DNA from: Porites lobata
Lineage: Eukaryota > Cnidaria > Anthozoa > Scleractinia > Poritidae
NCBI GenBank assembly: GCA_942486035.1
Contig: CALNXK010000096.1
Coordinates: forward strand, 132,001 to 196,000
Reading direction: 5' to 3'
DNA: 64,000 nucleotides
Shown here: positions 23,263 to 34,991 of the stretch, piece by piece
Position numbering within the stretch: the stretch's first letter is position 1
Layout of the letters: the number at the start of each line of letters is the position of its first letter
The notes under the pieces: model-generated
The model's input: only the letters and a program-made list of their open reading frames with translations
What the model was told of the DNA's origin: nothing
Database searches by the model: none
Made by a program: the position numbers and the translations under genes

Positions 23263-24254
23263 ATTTCGAGCGTGGGTTATCTGTGGTTTAAAGAAAAGCA
23301 AAAGTAAACTGGTGACGAATAATAGGTTGTTGCCTGGTCATTGACACAAGCTCTTTGCATTTGAGAGATTTTATAACTGGGAAAAACTTAAATTGATCTG
23401 ATGCTATGAAACCCTACTGTAACTAAGATTATCAAAAAGTAAGCTGTATAATTATATATTACTTTTCTCCCTAGAATTCGAAGCTACAAATCAAAAAGGA
23501 GGGGGCACGACATGGAAAAGATATTAACTGGCAGAGTGCTGGGTGGCAGGCTGGTTTGTAGGATCTTTGCTCAATCCTGGAGTAAAAAGTTATATTTTCG
23601 ATTCAGACAAACTTCTACTAATGAGTACATCTTTTTATGTAATTAACTTGATAAATAAATTGATAAAAAGTCATAATGCACCTACCATCAATGTAAATGA
23701 AGTCAGCTGTGTAGTGAAATGGGCAGGTGCACTGATAGAAATTTTACGATAAATTTTATATTCAAATATGCAATGACGAAATTTAAATTTTGCAGTTTTC
23801 ACAGTGCCACTAGGTGAAGCGGTCCTGTATTTCTTTGCTTATGTGTTTATTAATCTTGGGGCTTGGTGAATTTGAAATTCTATTGCAATCATTTCTCCTC
23901 CCTCTCATCCCCTATCATCTTTTGTCCCAAATTCTATCGGGAAAGGTATGAGAGAACTTTGTATGTTTTCAGGGATTAATCCGATGCAGCTTTCATTGAT
24001 GCTCGTATTCTAGGTGGTCTCTTCAAGAAAAAAACTTTTGAGCTGTATGAGTTGAAATGTTTAGTCTTAATGTTATTATCATTTGTCTTAAATTCATTTA
24101 TTAAATTCTTGACAGAAGTGAATGGCTACTTAATGAGAGAATGGAACAAACTTTTGCTTGATTGGCCATCAGAATCACTTAAATATGACTGGTTTCTTTC
24201 TGCATAAATTATAATAATATTAATAATTTTTGATTTTTAATGGTTTTATTTCAG
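23263..24254. other. No recognised gene
   Basis: AT-rich; one 69-codon frame near 23543 shows no motif. Confidence 0.45.
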
Positions 24255-24645
24255 GCACTTTAACATCAAAGTCAGGTGTTGTTTCTATTGCAAGGGCCAG
24301 TACAACGTATGCTGCTACAGCTTCATCAGCTCCTCCCAATGTCCCACTGTCTATTGTTGTTTCATCAATCATGCGATTACTGTTGTACCACCTGTTTCCT
24401 CCACTTTTATTCCCTCTGTTGTCACTACTTGTGCTCCACCAATCATTGCCCAATCTGTTGCCACCAGTGTAAGTACGCACGTCTTTGTCAACTACACTTT
24501 TGTAACCAGTGCATTGTTACCTCTCCTAAGTGTTGCTACATGTACGTCCATTCCAAAAAGTGTTGTCCTGTCTGTCTCTAGTACCAATGTTGTGTTATCT
24601 CTGTCGTGTATTTCAAATATCTTACCAGTTATTGCAGGTAAATGT
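24255..24645 (+). CDS. Possible Ser/Thr/Val-rich exon
   Basis: Bounded by a tttatttcag acceptor and a gtaaatg donor. One frame is low-complexity and rich in Ser, Thr, Val and Pro (for example TVVPPVSSTFIPSVV), with a possible frame change near 24375. Its composition resembles the Ser/Thr-rich linker at 49.78-50.05 kb, so it may be a relic of a related gene. No domain is recognised and it may not be coding. Confidence 0.2.
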
Positions 24646-25210
24646 TGGAAAATACAAAATGTATTAGCTATTTAAGGTTCATATTATTGGAATATGAACT
24701 GCTATGAAAAATGTGGTCAGGTTAGTTATACAATAGACTCTGGTAGTTAATTGTGAAGTACAAGTACACAATTTACTAGACATTCCTCATAATGAGCATA
24801 AAGGTTTCATTATCCCTAGTGGGTTCTATTTTTATGTGAAGGGATAAATTAATGCAGGGCGGTTTCAGGTCTTGCAGTGCTTGCTGGCCTGAAAGCAAAC
24901 AGCTCTCTTGCTGGTCTGTTACCCCATTAATTCTTGCCTTTAAGAAACTTGAAGACATCATTTTTTTTATACACTTTATATTAATTTTGTTTTTTTCCTT
25001 TTTATAATCTTATGCTCTACACCCAGAATTTCACAGGGAGGAGAACACCAGGCTCCTATCACTTCCTCTTAGAACACTTTTTAAATAAGCCACATTATAA
25101 AACTTAGTCAGGAGCTATTACTAAAATAAGTTATTTAACAGAGAGACATTTTTGGGCAAATGGGACCGTTCTTATGACACCATAAAAGTGTAGCTGCATG
25201 CAGTGAAGCT
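24646..25210. other. No recognised gene; left flank of the nested transposon
   Basis: No convincing frame or repeat. Confidence 0.45.
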
Positions 25211-25217
25211 GTCTTAT
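25211..25217. repeat. TSD of the P-like element, left copy
   Basis: gtcttat; the same heptamer follows the right terminus at 41606-41612. An eighth base would mismatch (t versus g). Confidence 0.7.
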
Positions 25218-25929
25218 CACAGGCAGCCCAAGCTCACGTCACGTGAAAGGATTAGATTAATTATTAGCGGTGTGCGAGCCGGGATGTGACTGTTCAACGA
25301 AAGCGGTATTGGGTTACATGGCGGCCATGAATTTATAAAGGATTTGTATGGGAATCCACGTTATAGATTTAGGAAGATAAATACTCGTAGAAATTCTCAA
25401 TAAAAAACGTCTTACCTTATTTACATGGTGTGTTCTTGCTTGCTGTGTGGTTATTTTCCCGATCCGGTGCGATTTTAGCGATTTTTTTCATTTCTGAGTT
25501 TCCACTACTAAAGAGAGAGCAAGGCCGAACACTTCCAATCTGGACAGCCCGCCGAACGAAGCCAAAAATTCCAGGTTAAAATATCCCCACGGCCAAAATT
25601 CCACCGCAGAATCCAACTACAAAGGTAAAACTTTCATTTCAACTTTCTAGCCGCGCAATCGCATCCCTGCGAGCGACGCCAGGCGGCAGTTTGTTTCCCC
25701 GATGAAACAGTAAATCGTTGGGCCAGAACCGCGTACAAATCCACCACGACACAACGACCGTTGAAATCAGCTTGGTAACCTCGTCACGTTGACAAACAAA
25801 GACTCACGGGGTACACTAACGTAAATTGTCAACGTGAATTTCTGTTCTCATCCTGGGTCCCCTCGGGTCGAATTGACAATACCGCATTGTCTCAATCGAC
25901 CAATCAAAATTGCGCCGTGTCGTGTTTAC
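25218..25929 (+). repeat. Left TIR of the P-like element (~0.7 kb)
   Basis: Matches the reverse complement of 41605-41512 followed by 36040-35406 along its length, with scattered differences. Shared landmarks include gcaatcgcatccctgcgagc and ggtgtgttcttgcttgctgt. The inner end holds a CCAAT box just upstream of the helicase gene. Confidence 0.9.
25896..25915 (+). promoter_or_regulatory. CCAAT box in left TIR, likely helicase promoter
   Basis: cgaccaatcaaaattgcgcc lies near the inner end of the TIR, about 170 bp before the first exon junction of the helicase. The mirrored copy in the right TIR sits upstream of the transposase start. Location supports promoter function; nothing more is shown. 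Confidence 0.45.
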
Positions 25930-26074
25930 AACACGGAAGTTTATGTAAACTCAGAGGAAACCCAGGGAGAAAAATACGTGGAGCTGGAGATTTTATTCTT
26001 ATTACGTGGAGATTTGTTTCTTATTACGATGTGATCATCTGGAAATTCAGGACAGATTTCTTTACCGTTCAGTC

Positions 26075-27757
26075 ATGTAAGTCTAATGTTTATTTCGTTT
26101 GTTTTTTATTCAAGCGTTTAAATCTTCAAGTTCAGGAATGATATTTTGGCACCTCGTTGTCTTTGTAATCTACGAGCTAGCGATGGAAGTGACATTCATC
26201 CACTCTTAATTTTCCAACTTTAGGGTGAAGCTCAACGAGGACCAGAATACTATAGTAAAGTTTGCCTCCGAAGGCCATAATTTATTAATTACTGGCCAGG
26301 CTGGAGTCGGGAAAAGCGAGGTGGTGAAAACGATAATCGGAACAGCGAAAGCACGTGGGAAAAAGGTAGCTGTCATATGTTCTAGCGGCATTGCTTGCCA
26401 AGTATATGATCGTGGCGAAGCGTCAACAGTGCACTCATACTACGGCCTTTCAACTGCGGAGTTGCCTTGGCGGCAAGTTATTGATCGATCTTGCGAGAAC
26501 TCTTTAATACGAGACAGAATAAAGGCCATCGATGTAATCATCTGGGACGAGGCGAGCATGTCCTCTCAGAGGATGTTTGAACTTGTCAATTTTCTGCATC
26601 ACGAATTAGCGACAGATGATTGCAAGAATCTCCCTTTTGCAGGAAAGCAAATCATACTTATTGGCGAATTCCTTCAGCGGCAACCTGTACCAAATCTCTT
26701 TGATGAAGGCCACTTCATGTTTTTTTCCCCGTTGTTTGACTTTGCTGTGGCTCATCGTTTCGGTTTAACGGTGGTTATGCGACAGCAAGACCCAGCATTT
26801 TTGTCCGGTGTATCAGAAATCAGAGAAGGAAATTGTTCGTTGGCCACAGAACATTTTATCACCTCTTTGCAAAGGGAATTACCCTGGCAACTCCTTCAAA
26901 ATGCTACACATATTTATTTCAGGAAGGTTCCTGTGCAGCTAGAAAACCGATGCCAGCTGGATGCAATCAATGAAGAAATGATCACTTTTCAAGCAGACTT
27001 TGAAAATGACAGGTCGAGGAGCATGAGCTGGCCAGGAGCTTCCATTTTGCAATTGAAACGTGGCTGCAAAGTGATGCTGGTTTGGAACAAGTCGGATGAC
27101 TTGAAAAACGATACCCTTGGTATCTTCACTGGTGTAAAGGGCAATGACCTGTTGGTCAATTTTAAAGAAGTAGGGATAGTCGAAATAGGGCGGGAAACGT
27201 GGATAAAGAGGGATAGGAATGGTCAAAAGATTGGAAGTGTGACGCAGTTTCCTATCGTGCTCACTTATGCGTGCACTTGCCACAAGTCACAAGGGCTCAC
27301 TTTGCCATCTGCAGTCGTCCACTGCTCTAGAGAGTATGTACCGGGGCTCATTTATGTGGCGATTTCAAGAGTCAAGTCTCCCGAACACATACAGGTGTTA
27401 AATTTCAATAGTCGACAGCTTTTGAAGCCGCAGAAAAAGGCTCTTGATATCTGCTCTTCAAAACACGTTTGCCAGCCTGTTGCTGACCTCTCCTGCTATC
27501 GCAACAAGACCATCAACCAAGCTAATATGCTCTGTGTAAGAGACCGCTACCAGGATATCAACCAGGAAAACGAAGAGCCCTATACATTTCCATGTGACGT
27601 GCTCGATGGGCCAGTACGAGCGTGCTTTGAAGATGATGAGGTTGCTACCCCACTGGAGCTACTGGACATTTTTGAAAGGCTGACCAGGCATGAATCAACG
27701 CTGTCAAGTCCCCCCGACGAATTTTTCATCAATTCTCTTTTCGCCTACTGTCCATGA
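26075..27757 (+). CDS. Pif1-like helicase (SF1B), transposon-encoded
   Basis: Superfamily-1 helicase of the Pif1/RecD2 type, expected to unwind DNA 5' to 3' using ATP. In order: Walker A GQAGVGKS (residues about 25-32), Walker B IIWDEASMSS (about 108-117), the block IGEFLQRQPVPN where cellular Pif1 has GDFxQLPPV, and near the end CHKSQGLTLPSAVVH and YVAISRV (motifs V-VI). The start codon appears split by an intron: AT ends exon 1 at 26076, a gtaagt donor follows, and exon 2 starts at 26224 with G, giving M-V-K-L-N-E-D-Q. The long exon is open to a TGA at 27755-27757. C-terminal sequence after about residue 400 is Cys-containing and unrecognised. It probably aids element replication or transposition. 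Confidence 0.85.
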
Positions 27758-29723
27758 AAACAGAATTAGTTGTGTCTCCCTTTCAAGAACAAAAGAACAG
27801 TATGATTGACTTAATGGTAAATGATGCTTGTTGGATATCAAAGGTTCAACCTTTTTTAAAACTGATTTGGTTTCATGTATTCCTGCTGATCGAAAACCAC
27901 ATCGTCGAAAACCACGAGGAAATTGTCATTGACATCGGACGGCAAGGATTCACTGAGGTGACTGGTGCGTTGCATCAGTTTTTCAATGGGAACGATTTTT
28001 CAAGGTATGTCTGCGTTGTTTTTGGCGTGAACGAAAGTACCCCTCCTCAACGGGCTGTCGCAATACAGCTGGCTACTTTCGTCTACTATGGATTTCTGGG
28101 ACACTTGAATTGTATTGTGAGAGAGGAAGCAACCAGTGAGCCTGTTATCTTTGATGTCGGAGAAATGACGGAGGTGGGGCGCTCAAAGGTACGTCACGTT
28201 GGTGGTTGGGCGGTGAGGAAAGTCTTATCTCAGGCACGGAAGTACGTCCAAAGAAATGTACACACAAATTCCAGTTCCACTTTGGCCATTGTTGAAAGTC
28301 AGCAAAGAGCTTGTGAACTATTGGAGGAGAACATTATTCAACCCTTCGATCAACTAGAGGAAAGTTCCAAGTTTCCCGAATCCTTACAAGTTACAGAAGA
28401 GAGTCAGTATCGTCAACGGGGCCTACTTCACATCTCTGATGACGCGTATGTCTTCTTTCTAAGTCTTGAACAGAGAAGGGTGGACTTGCTTAACTTTCAA
28501 GTTCTGAAGAAAGCGCGTGAAGATATGGTGGAAGCAGCCCTTGATAGCCTTTCCAGCGAAGAAACGTTAAAGGAGAGATGGAGAAAGTGTTTTCCAGAGG
28601 AGGATGCAAACAAGAGCAAGGTAATGAACATAGCAAGATAACGGCCTATAATACGCATATACCGTAGTCAAATTGCAAAAGGCGCTTCCTCTGTGTTGTA
28701 GGTCAATTTTATCCCAGGCTTAATTTTAATTTTCCATTGTCTTTTTTCTATGTTAATATATGATAATGAATATAAAACAAAGGAAAATCAAAATTGAACC
28801 AAGGACAAAACTGAACTACAGCATTAGCGTGAGAAATATTTACAGTTAACAGCAATAGTTAATTTGTGCCAGCGGCCGCTGCCTTTAGTTACTTGCGTGT
28901 GACCTCCCCTACATTGTCCATGACGAGTGGCACATAAGCGATGGCGGGGGTGTCAAACAAAAATGGTGGCCAGCGTAGCGTTACATTCATTGTATTCTCT
29001 CTTTACACAGGAACTGATTGAAAAACTATTTCATGGTATATTGATGTACTACATCAACATGGGTGCTGCCCAATTTCTTCGGGATTACAGGAGAGCATCT
29101 TTGGTCAAGAAGAGCGCGGAATTGCGGAAAAGAGTGTTACAAAGGAACAAAAAGACCAAAGAGAAGACGGATTGTGTACCATACAAGGTAAAAAAAAGCG
29201 TTTTAATGCACTAGAAATATGCCTGAAAGTTTACAACAATGCTGAATTAGTTAGAATTGATAAATGTCATACTTGACTTACAAGGTAACATTAATAAATC
29301 TTATATAAATTTTCTACATGGTTATAATAATAAAATTGTAATAGTCTGAAAAAAAAGGCACTCGTTCTCTGTTTGTTTTAAACTATTATCGCATTTTCAT
29401 TTGACTTTTAACAGGAAATTCTGAAAGACAGAAGTCAAAACAAGACGGTTTCACATAGTCGTCTGGTTGCCTTCATTCATCAGCATCAAGGCAGTGGCCC
29501 ACTGAGTAGGGTATATCTCAAATCTGAATTGACAGCACTGTGTCAAGCATATGGTCTCAGAGTGTCTTCAAGATCATTAAAGCCAGCTCTAGCAGAAGAA
29601 CTACTAGGTGCTATTTCTCAGAACAACTGCATTCCAAACACAGACCTTGTGGACGACAGACAATTCAGGATTGTAGAGAACTCAGCTGACGTAGATGGTC
29701 ACATCAGGATACGGTTGTCAAGA
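27754..29723 (+). CDS. Second ORF of the P-like element, unrecognised
   Basis: Begins MKTELVVSPFQEQKNSMID at an ATG overlapping the helicase stop (ATGA). Exons at 27754-28620, 29011-29187 and 29415 to about 29723 join in phase 0 at clean gtaatg/cacag and gtaaaa/acag sites. It has no domain I recognise. Features are a mixed globular region (GRQGFTEVTGALHQFF), a conserved-looking block EMTEVGRSKVRHVGGWAVRK, a charged helical stretch, and near the C-terminus LKSELTALCQAYGLRVSSR, which resembles a SAP-type motif. It could be a separate protein made by reinitiation, or the C-terminal half of one helicase polypeptide split by a frameshift. A MITE lies directly behind its last exon. Confidence 0.6.
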
Positions 29724-29750
29724 GGTATTTCTAATAATAATGATAATAAT

Positions 29751-29932
29751 CAGGCGCAGATCCAGGGGAGGTGAAATGGGTGAATTTTCACCCCCCCCCC
29801 CTTTTTTCTGAGCCCTCTTCTTTCTTTCCCTTATGCACAGATCTCAAACACCTCAACCTGAGGCTTTGCATGGTTCTATTACATTATTACAAAAATTCAC
29901 CCCCCCATTTCAAAATCCTGGATCCGTGCCTG
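29751..29932. mobile_element. Small hAT-like MITE (182 bp)
   Basis: Ends caggcgcagatccagg and, inverted, cctggatccgtgcctg (two mismatches). A C run and ttcaccccccc in both arms extend the foldback. Flanks ataataat and atagtact are a plausible imperfect 8-bp duplication. Inserted inside the P-like element just after its second ORF. Confidence 0.65.
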
Positions 29933-30226
29933 ATAGTACTATACCTAACTTATATATACAAGTGTCAAAATTCCAATAGCAGTTATACATTTCTACAAAT
30001 ATTTAAAAGAGGAACAAATGTCCTGGATGTTGAGTCATTTAATGGCCAGGCTATAGGTTAGAGGAATAATATTTACAAGAGAAAAAAATTCTCAGAAAGC
30101 TTATTAATATATTTAAGCCACAGCCAAGGACTAAAAAATCTATTTGCAACCATTTAAAGACTAGAAGAAAATTAATGAGCTTATCACCCTTTAGTTGCAG
30201 TGTAGCTGCAGCTGAAGTAAGATCTG

Positions 30227-30539
30227 AAGGAGTGCATGGAATAGGCCTTAAGTGACTCCTGATTTAATTAACACAGTCTTCCCCAATTCATTTCACATGA
30301 ATTTATCTAAGGAAAATTGATGGGAGAATCTGGCGCTTTATCAGAAGTCACTTGGTGCTTTATTACAGGTACCCCCTCAATTATTGAAGAGGTGGGTGTA
30401 AAAGAGACTCTAAGTGACTATTATTCTGATAAACTGCTAGATTCTCCTTTCAAATTGAATTTTCTTGTAAAACAAAACCATAAACTGTAATTTGACATCA
30501 CATCAACAGTCACTTGGGGCCTTATTCTATGCACCCTTT
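30227..30539. repeat. Foldback repeat (~310 bp) within the P-like element
   Basis: Arms gtgcatggaataggccttaa and, inverted, ggccttattctatgcac pair imperfectly across the whole segment. Inner arms agaatctggcgctttatcag and ctgataaactgctagattct also pair. The word agtcactt or its complement occurs four times. It lies beyond the last recognisable exon of the transposase gene. Confidence 0.6.
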
Positions 30540-32857
30540 ACATTAATCTGGTAATCTTACTTGAGAGAGCCTTCATTAGTTCATGGCCTTTTCCAAGGTC
30601 CACAAAACCAACAAGCTTGTGTTTCCCATCAACATTGGCCATCTCTAAATTCTCCTGAAAATTTTGACCAAAGCCAATGTATGAGATTTATAATGAACAA
30701 GAGTTTAAGAACAGTTTGAATTAAACTGCACTATAACAGTATTATGTTGGATAGTGCATCATCTCCGCTTGATGTTTATATTTTTTAAGTATTACCAGTC
30801 TCTTTGGTATTGTTGTTTTATCTTCAGTAAAACATAATTGTTATGGAATATTTCCAAAATATATTCTATGCAGATTTGAATTAAGGGTACCTGGATCTTC
30901 ATTTCGTCAATCACAAAACCACCCATGTAGTCTGCTGCTTTCAATCCACTTTCCTTGGCAGCCTCCAGGCACCATCTCAATACTTCAGGGTTCCATCCAA
31001 TTGTTTCTTTGACTTTGTTTTTGTAGAGCCTTTAAATATCAGTAAACATGGAGCAGATTGATAGGGTTTCAATATACTAAAATGTATTGGATTTCAGATT
31101 TTGCATGTAAATATTACTATATATAGGACATAGGCATTAATGGTAGTGGGAATGAATTGCATCTTTACAGCATCCACCTAGCTAGATTGTTCATGCTTAA
31201 AAAAGACAAATCATGTAAATGGTCTTGGTCAAAGGACACTCAAGAGGAAACTGTTCTTCAGAAAAAAAGAGATTGCATGAGACCAAAGAATTTGTATAAA
31301 TACCTTAGGACAAACTGTGTGCACAGTTTAATTGTAATCATAATCATAAATATCTATAATCATGTGAAACAAGGATGCTTAAATTACTCACCTTATAGTT
31401 TTGTTGCTTGGAAGAATTAAAAATTGTCGGAGGGGATCCAAAACGTGGGGGTTTTTACAATACAAGTCCAGGCACAGTCTCATAACTCTGTATTTGAGAA
31501 AAAAATAGGCTTTCAGGAACTTACTGTATTGTTTTGCAGTTGTTGTAATTTCATGTACATACTGTATTTTTTGTCAGCAATATGTTGAAGTAAATTATGC
31601 TGATAGGAGTTTTGTTAGTTAAATAGTATGTTAATTACATGGCAAATAAATTTTGAGACACTTTGGTTTTAGGTTGTTGATCATCATCTTAAGTGTTGCA
31701 GCAGGTCCATTCTAATCCCCTTTACCCAGGGAGATTTATTTTATGTAGCACCTGGATGAAGGGGAGATCCATAAGAGTCACAAGAAAACAGAACAATACA
31801 TTCTGAGGGAATCCGATCGAGGTTACTCAATCATCCTTTCAATTCAAACAGTCAAAATCTAGTAACGTAAAAGTCTCCCTCCCTGTGGAGAACGTCCCTC
31901 TTGGTCAATTTCCCAGAATAAATCCAGCCACACCCATGGTTAAAAAAATTCAAGAAATTTGTGTTTTAAGTTGTAGCTTGATCTTACATGTATGACTAAG
32001 AGTTGCTTACTTACTTTGGATGCCACCAATAACCGTTTTTGGTTTTGCATTCCAACAGGTTTTTCTGTTGTTGCCACAGACAGGCCATCTCTGCAGGAAC
32101 ATTCTGTTTTGCTATGTTTAAAAAAATTTGGGACAAATCTTCGTCATCTTCCCGATCCATTTCAATGCACTGGGACTTAAACTTTTCTTTCCAGTAGTGC
32201 TCCCTTTTCTCGGCGTTATAACGTGCTTGCCTTTCTTCGGCAAGTTGCTGCACGACTTCACTTTTAGAGAGATACCTTTTATTGGTACAAGGATGAATGG
32301 TGTCTCTTGCCTCCTTTCGTCGCTTAGCTCTGGCACCTATAACTTTGATTTTCATGCAGTTCGCACAGCAAATGCCTTCTCGGATACGAACAATACTGCA
32401 GTTGCCAGAGAAAGCCCTTATTTCCATTACGTTGGTAGCTCCTTCCGTGAAATCCACATAGTTTCCCGTGTTATGGGAAAGGGTAGTGGTTTCACCATTT
32501 ACCATTGGTGCTCCTCTACAAAGTTGGCCATTATCAATAAATGCCAGAAACAGGATGGCTCTCTGACTCAACGGATATCGCTCTATGCTTGCTACATCCA
32601 CTAGGTTCGTGATGTCACTTTCGCAACCATGAGAAATCAGGGTGTAACGAATTTTTGAAGAAGGAAGTTGAGTTACCTTGAATTCAATAGAAACTCGCTG
32701 ATTATTGAATGACCAGGACTCGTAACGAATAAATGACACAAAGCTCGGGTGGTCGCTTATCGTGTTCCATCCACCAACAAGTTCCATGCTACTTTCCCTA
32801 AATTGCTGGAAAGTCTCCTGTGGTACTTCGGATTTTTTAGGATCTTTAGGTCTTAGG

Positions 32858-32867
32858 TCGAGGTAAC
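32858..32867. repeat. TSD of the MULE, left copy
   Basis: tcgaggtaac, identical to 34982-34991. On the minus strand both copies fall in the transposase reading frame (codons for Tyr-Leu). Confidence 0.85.
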
Positions 32868-34981
32868 GGAATCCAGTGGTTTCGCCCCGTAACGAGTTCG
32901 CCCCGTTATAGTTCGCCCCTCAAGGAACCTGGTTCGCCCCCCAAAACGATCGAGTTCGCCTCATGTTTATCTACTAGTGTCAATACGCTAACCTTTTTTT
33001 GTTTGTGTCTCCTTGAAGTTTAGAGTTCAACATCGACTTGATGCGTGTGCTACATAGAAGGAAACTCGCTCACGGTAGAATTCGATTTTGTGTCGCACAT
33101 TATATTAGTGCGTTACAATAAACATTTTTAATAAAGTCTGCAAGTCCTTTACTTTTCCGTTCGACAAGATAAAAAAAATCTTGTGTTTGTTATGTTTGGC
33201 CGTCGTCCTGCATTTAACTTCGAAGCGAGTTTGAGTTAATCTCTCGTAAAATTGGCGTTGTTTTTTTACGCGATGGAACTTGATACACGTGAACTTTTTC
33301 GTTACCTAGCACGTGACTGCAACTACCGTGATGAAAAATTGTGCGATGTTTCCCGACCGATCCTAAAGACATGGAGTTCCAGTTGGACCACGACCACATT
33401 CCAGACGACTTCCTCCGAAAGGATATCACGGTTAGAGCTTTTTTTTAAAAATCGGATTTAGTTTCAAATAGCTTGCAAAAAAAAAACTAGATAATTACAA
33501 AGGCACGTTAGGTCAAATACTTTGTATAGAACTCCACTAAAGCACTAAAACATTGTGATTATACAAACGTTTGTAATTTTTTTTCAACCAAACTGATAGT
33601 ATATGTGTAGCAGACTGACTTGGCGCAGTAGGCTTTTGGCTGTGACGGGGACCGTACTTATGATCCTTTCTCATTGCATTACAGGTTCGTGGTCGCCATT
33701 CCCGCCGTCACCTCATATTTGCCACCGATCAGCAGCTTGATGTGCTTTCCAGATCCAAGAGTTGGTATATAGACGGTACCTTTAAGCTCTGTCGCCATCC
33801 GTTTACACAACTGGTCTCCATCAACGCTTTCGTGAGAACCGAAGATCACCCCAAGCAGGTTCCATTGGTGTTTGCCCTGATGTCCGGCAAAAAGAAAAAG
33901 GACTACAAGGCGGTGTTTAAAGCAGTCATCGAGATGTTGCCTGTTCAACCCACTGTAAAGGGCATCGTTATCGACTACGAAATGGCTGTCTGGTCTGCGT
34001 TGCGGGAGGTGCTTCCTAGCGTGAAGATTACGGGTTGTGTGTTTCACTGGACCCAAGCTGTTTGGAGAAAGGTATGTTATGTTAGTAATCGTTGTTACAT
34101 GTATGGGCAAATTGGCGACCCGGGAACTGCGACCTATATTATGAAGATAAGCGAAAAAAAACAAGTTTTCCGCGTAAATCCCAATTTAAATTTGATCGAT
34201 CGATTAGCAACTAAAATGTTTCTGATATTTATTTGTAGGTGCAAGAATGCGGGCTTCAAGCTGCCTACACGGAAGACCAAGGAACTTACTCACTCCTGAG
34301 GAAGGTAATGGCTTTGCCATTTTTACCCGAAGCAGAAATCGTGCCAATCTTCGAGCGCCTTCAACGTCAAGCGACAACTGAACGCCTGTCGGATTTCATG
34401 GAATACGTCAGCCGCACCTGGGCGCACCGCAACGCGTCATGGCCGCCGTCATGTTGGAGCGTTTACCTTCGCTCGGTAAGAACCAATAACGACGTGGAAG
34501 GGTGGCACCACGGCCTGAACAGACGTTGCCACGGAAAGATGCAGCTGCCCTTCTACGTGCTAATCCAGCTGCTGCACGAAGAAGCGAAACTCGTCTCGCT
34601 GCAGATCCGCTTAGTTTCAGAGAGGAAATTGAAGAGAATGCAGCGTAGCGTCTACCGCCAACTACAATCAAGAATCTTTACCCTGTGGGAGGAATACAAG
34701 TCAGGCGAGAGGACGAGCAAGCAGCTCTTACGGGCCTGCGCACGCCTGTATGGTCCACGCGACATATAATTCCTGTAGGTCTAACCGTGGTGTTAGACGT
34801 TGCACTCGTACAGGACCAAACGGCTCCTTTAGGAGCCACCAAATGAATAAAAGCAATGACCACACGATCAAATAATATTAGATATATTGGGGGCGAACTC
34901 GATTAAATAAGGAGGCGTACTCGATTGGAACGGGGTGAACTTGTAGGGGGCGAATTTGCAAGGGGGCGAAACCACTTCCAT
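32868..34981 (+). mobile_element. MULE (Mutator-like DNA transposon), 2.1 kb, apparently complete
   Basis: Imperfect TIRs of roughly 90-100 bp at both ends are built from repeated gttcgcccc words and share gtggtttcgcccc next to the termini. A perfect 10-bp target duplication flanks it, fitting the 8-11 bp typical of MULEs. It holds one spliced transposase gene. It sits inside a coding exon of the P-like transposase; without it and one duplication copy the exon frame is continuous across the junction. Confidence 0.9.
33371..34769 (+). CDS. MULE transposase, three exons, intact
   Basis: Exons 33371-33430, 33685-34071 and 34239-34769 join in phase 0 and give about 325 residues without a stop. 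The start is MEFQLDHDHIPDDFLRKD. Landmarks of the MULE DDE domain are SWYIDGTFKLC (first Asp, about residue 45), GIVIDYEMAVW (second Asp, about 115), the Cys/His block GCVFHWTQAVWRK, and NNDVEGWHHGLNRR with the likely catalytic Glu. A basic C-terminus follows. The enzyme would cut at the TIRs and insert the element elsewhere. It is shorter than plant MuDR proteins and shows no FLYWCH or SWIM finger. An earlier ATG at 33252 is in a different frame and was not used. Confidence 0.8.
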
Positions 34982-34991
34982 TCGAGGTAAC
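34982..34991. repeat. TSD of the MULE, right copy
   Basis: tcgaggtaac directly after the right TIR; see 32858-32867. Confidence 0.85.

Noticed and set aside
24230..24581. Hydrophobic Leu/His-rich ORFs suggesting membrane proteins
   Set aside because: They are alternative frames of a Ser/Thr/Val-rich segment; the hydrophobicity is an artefact of frame choice.
26225..26227. GTG as the helicase start codon
   Set aside because: Eukaryotic GTG initiation is rare, and a split ATG using clean splice sites fits better.
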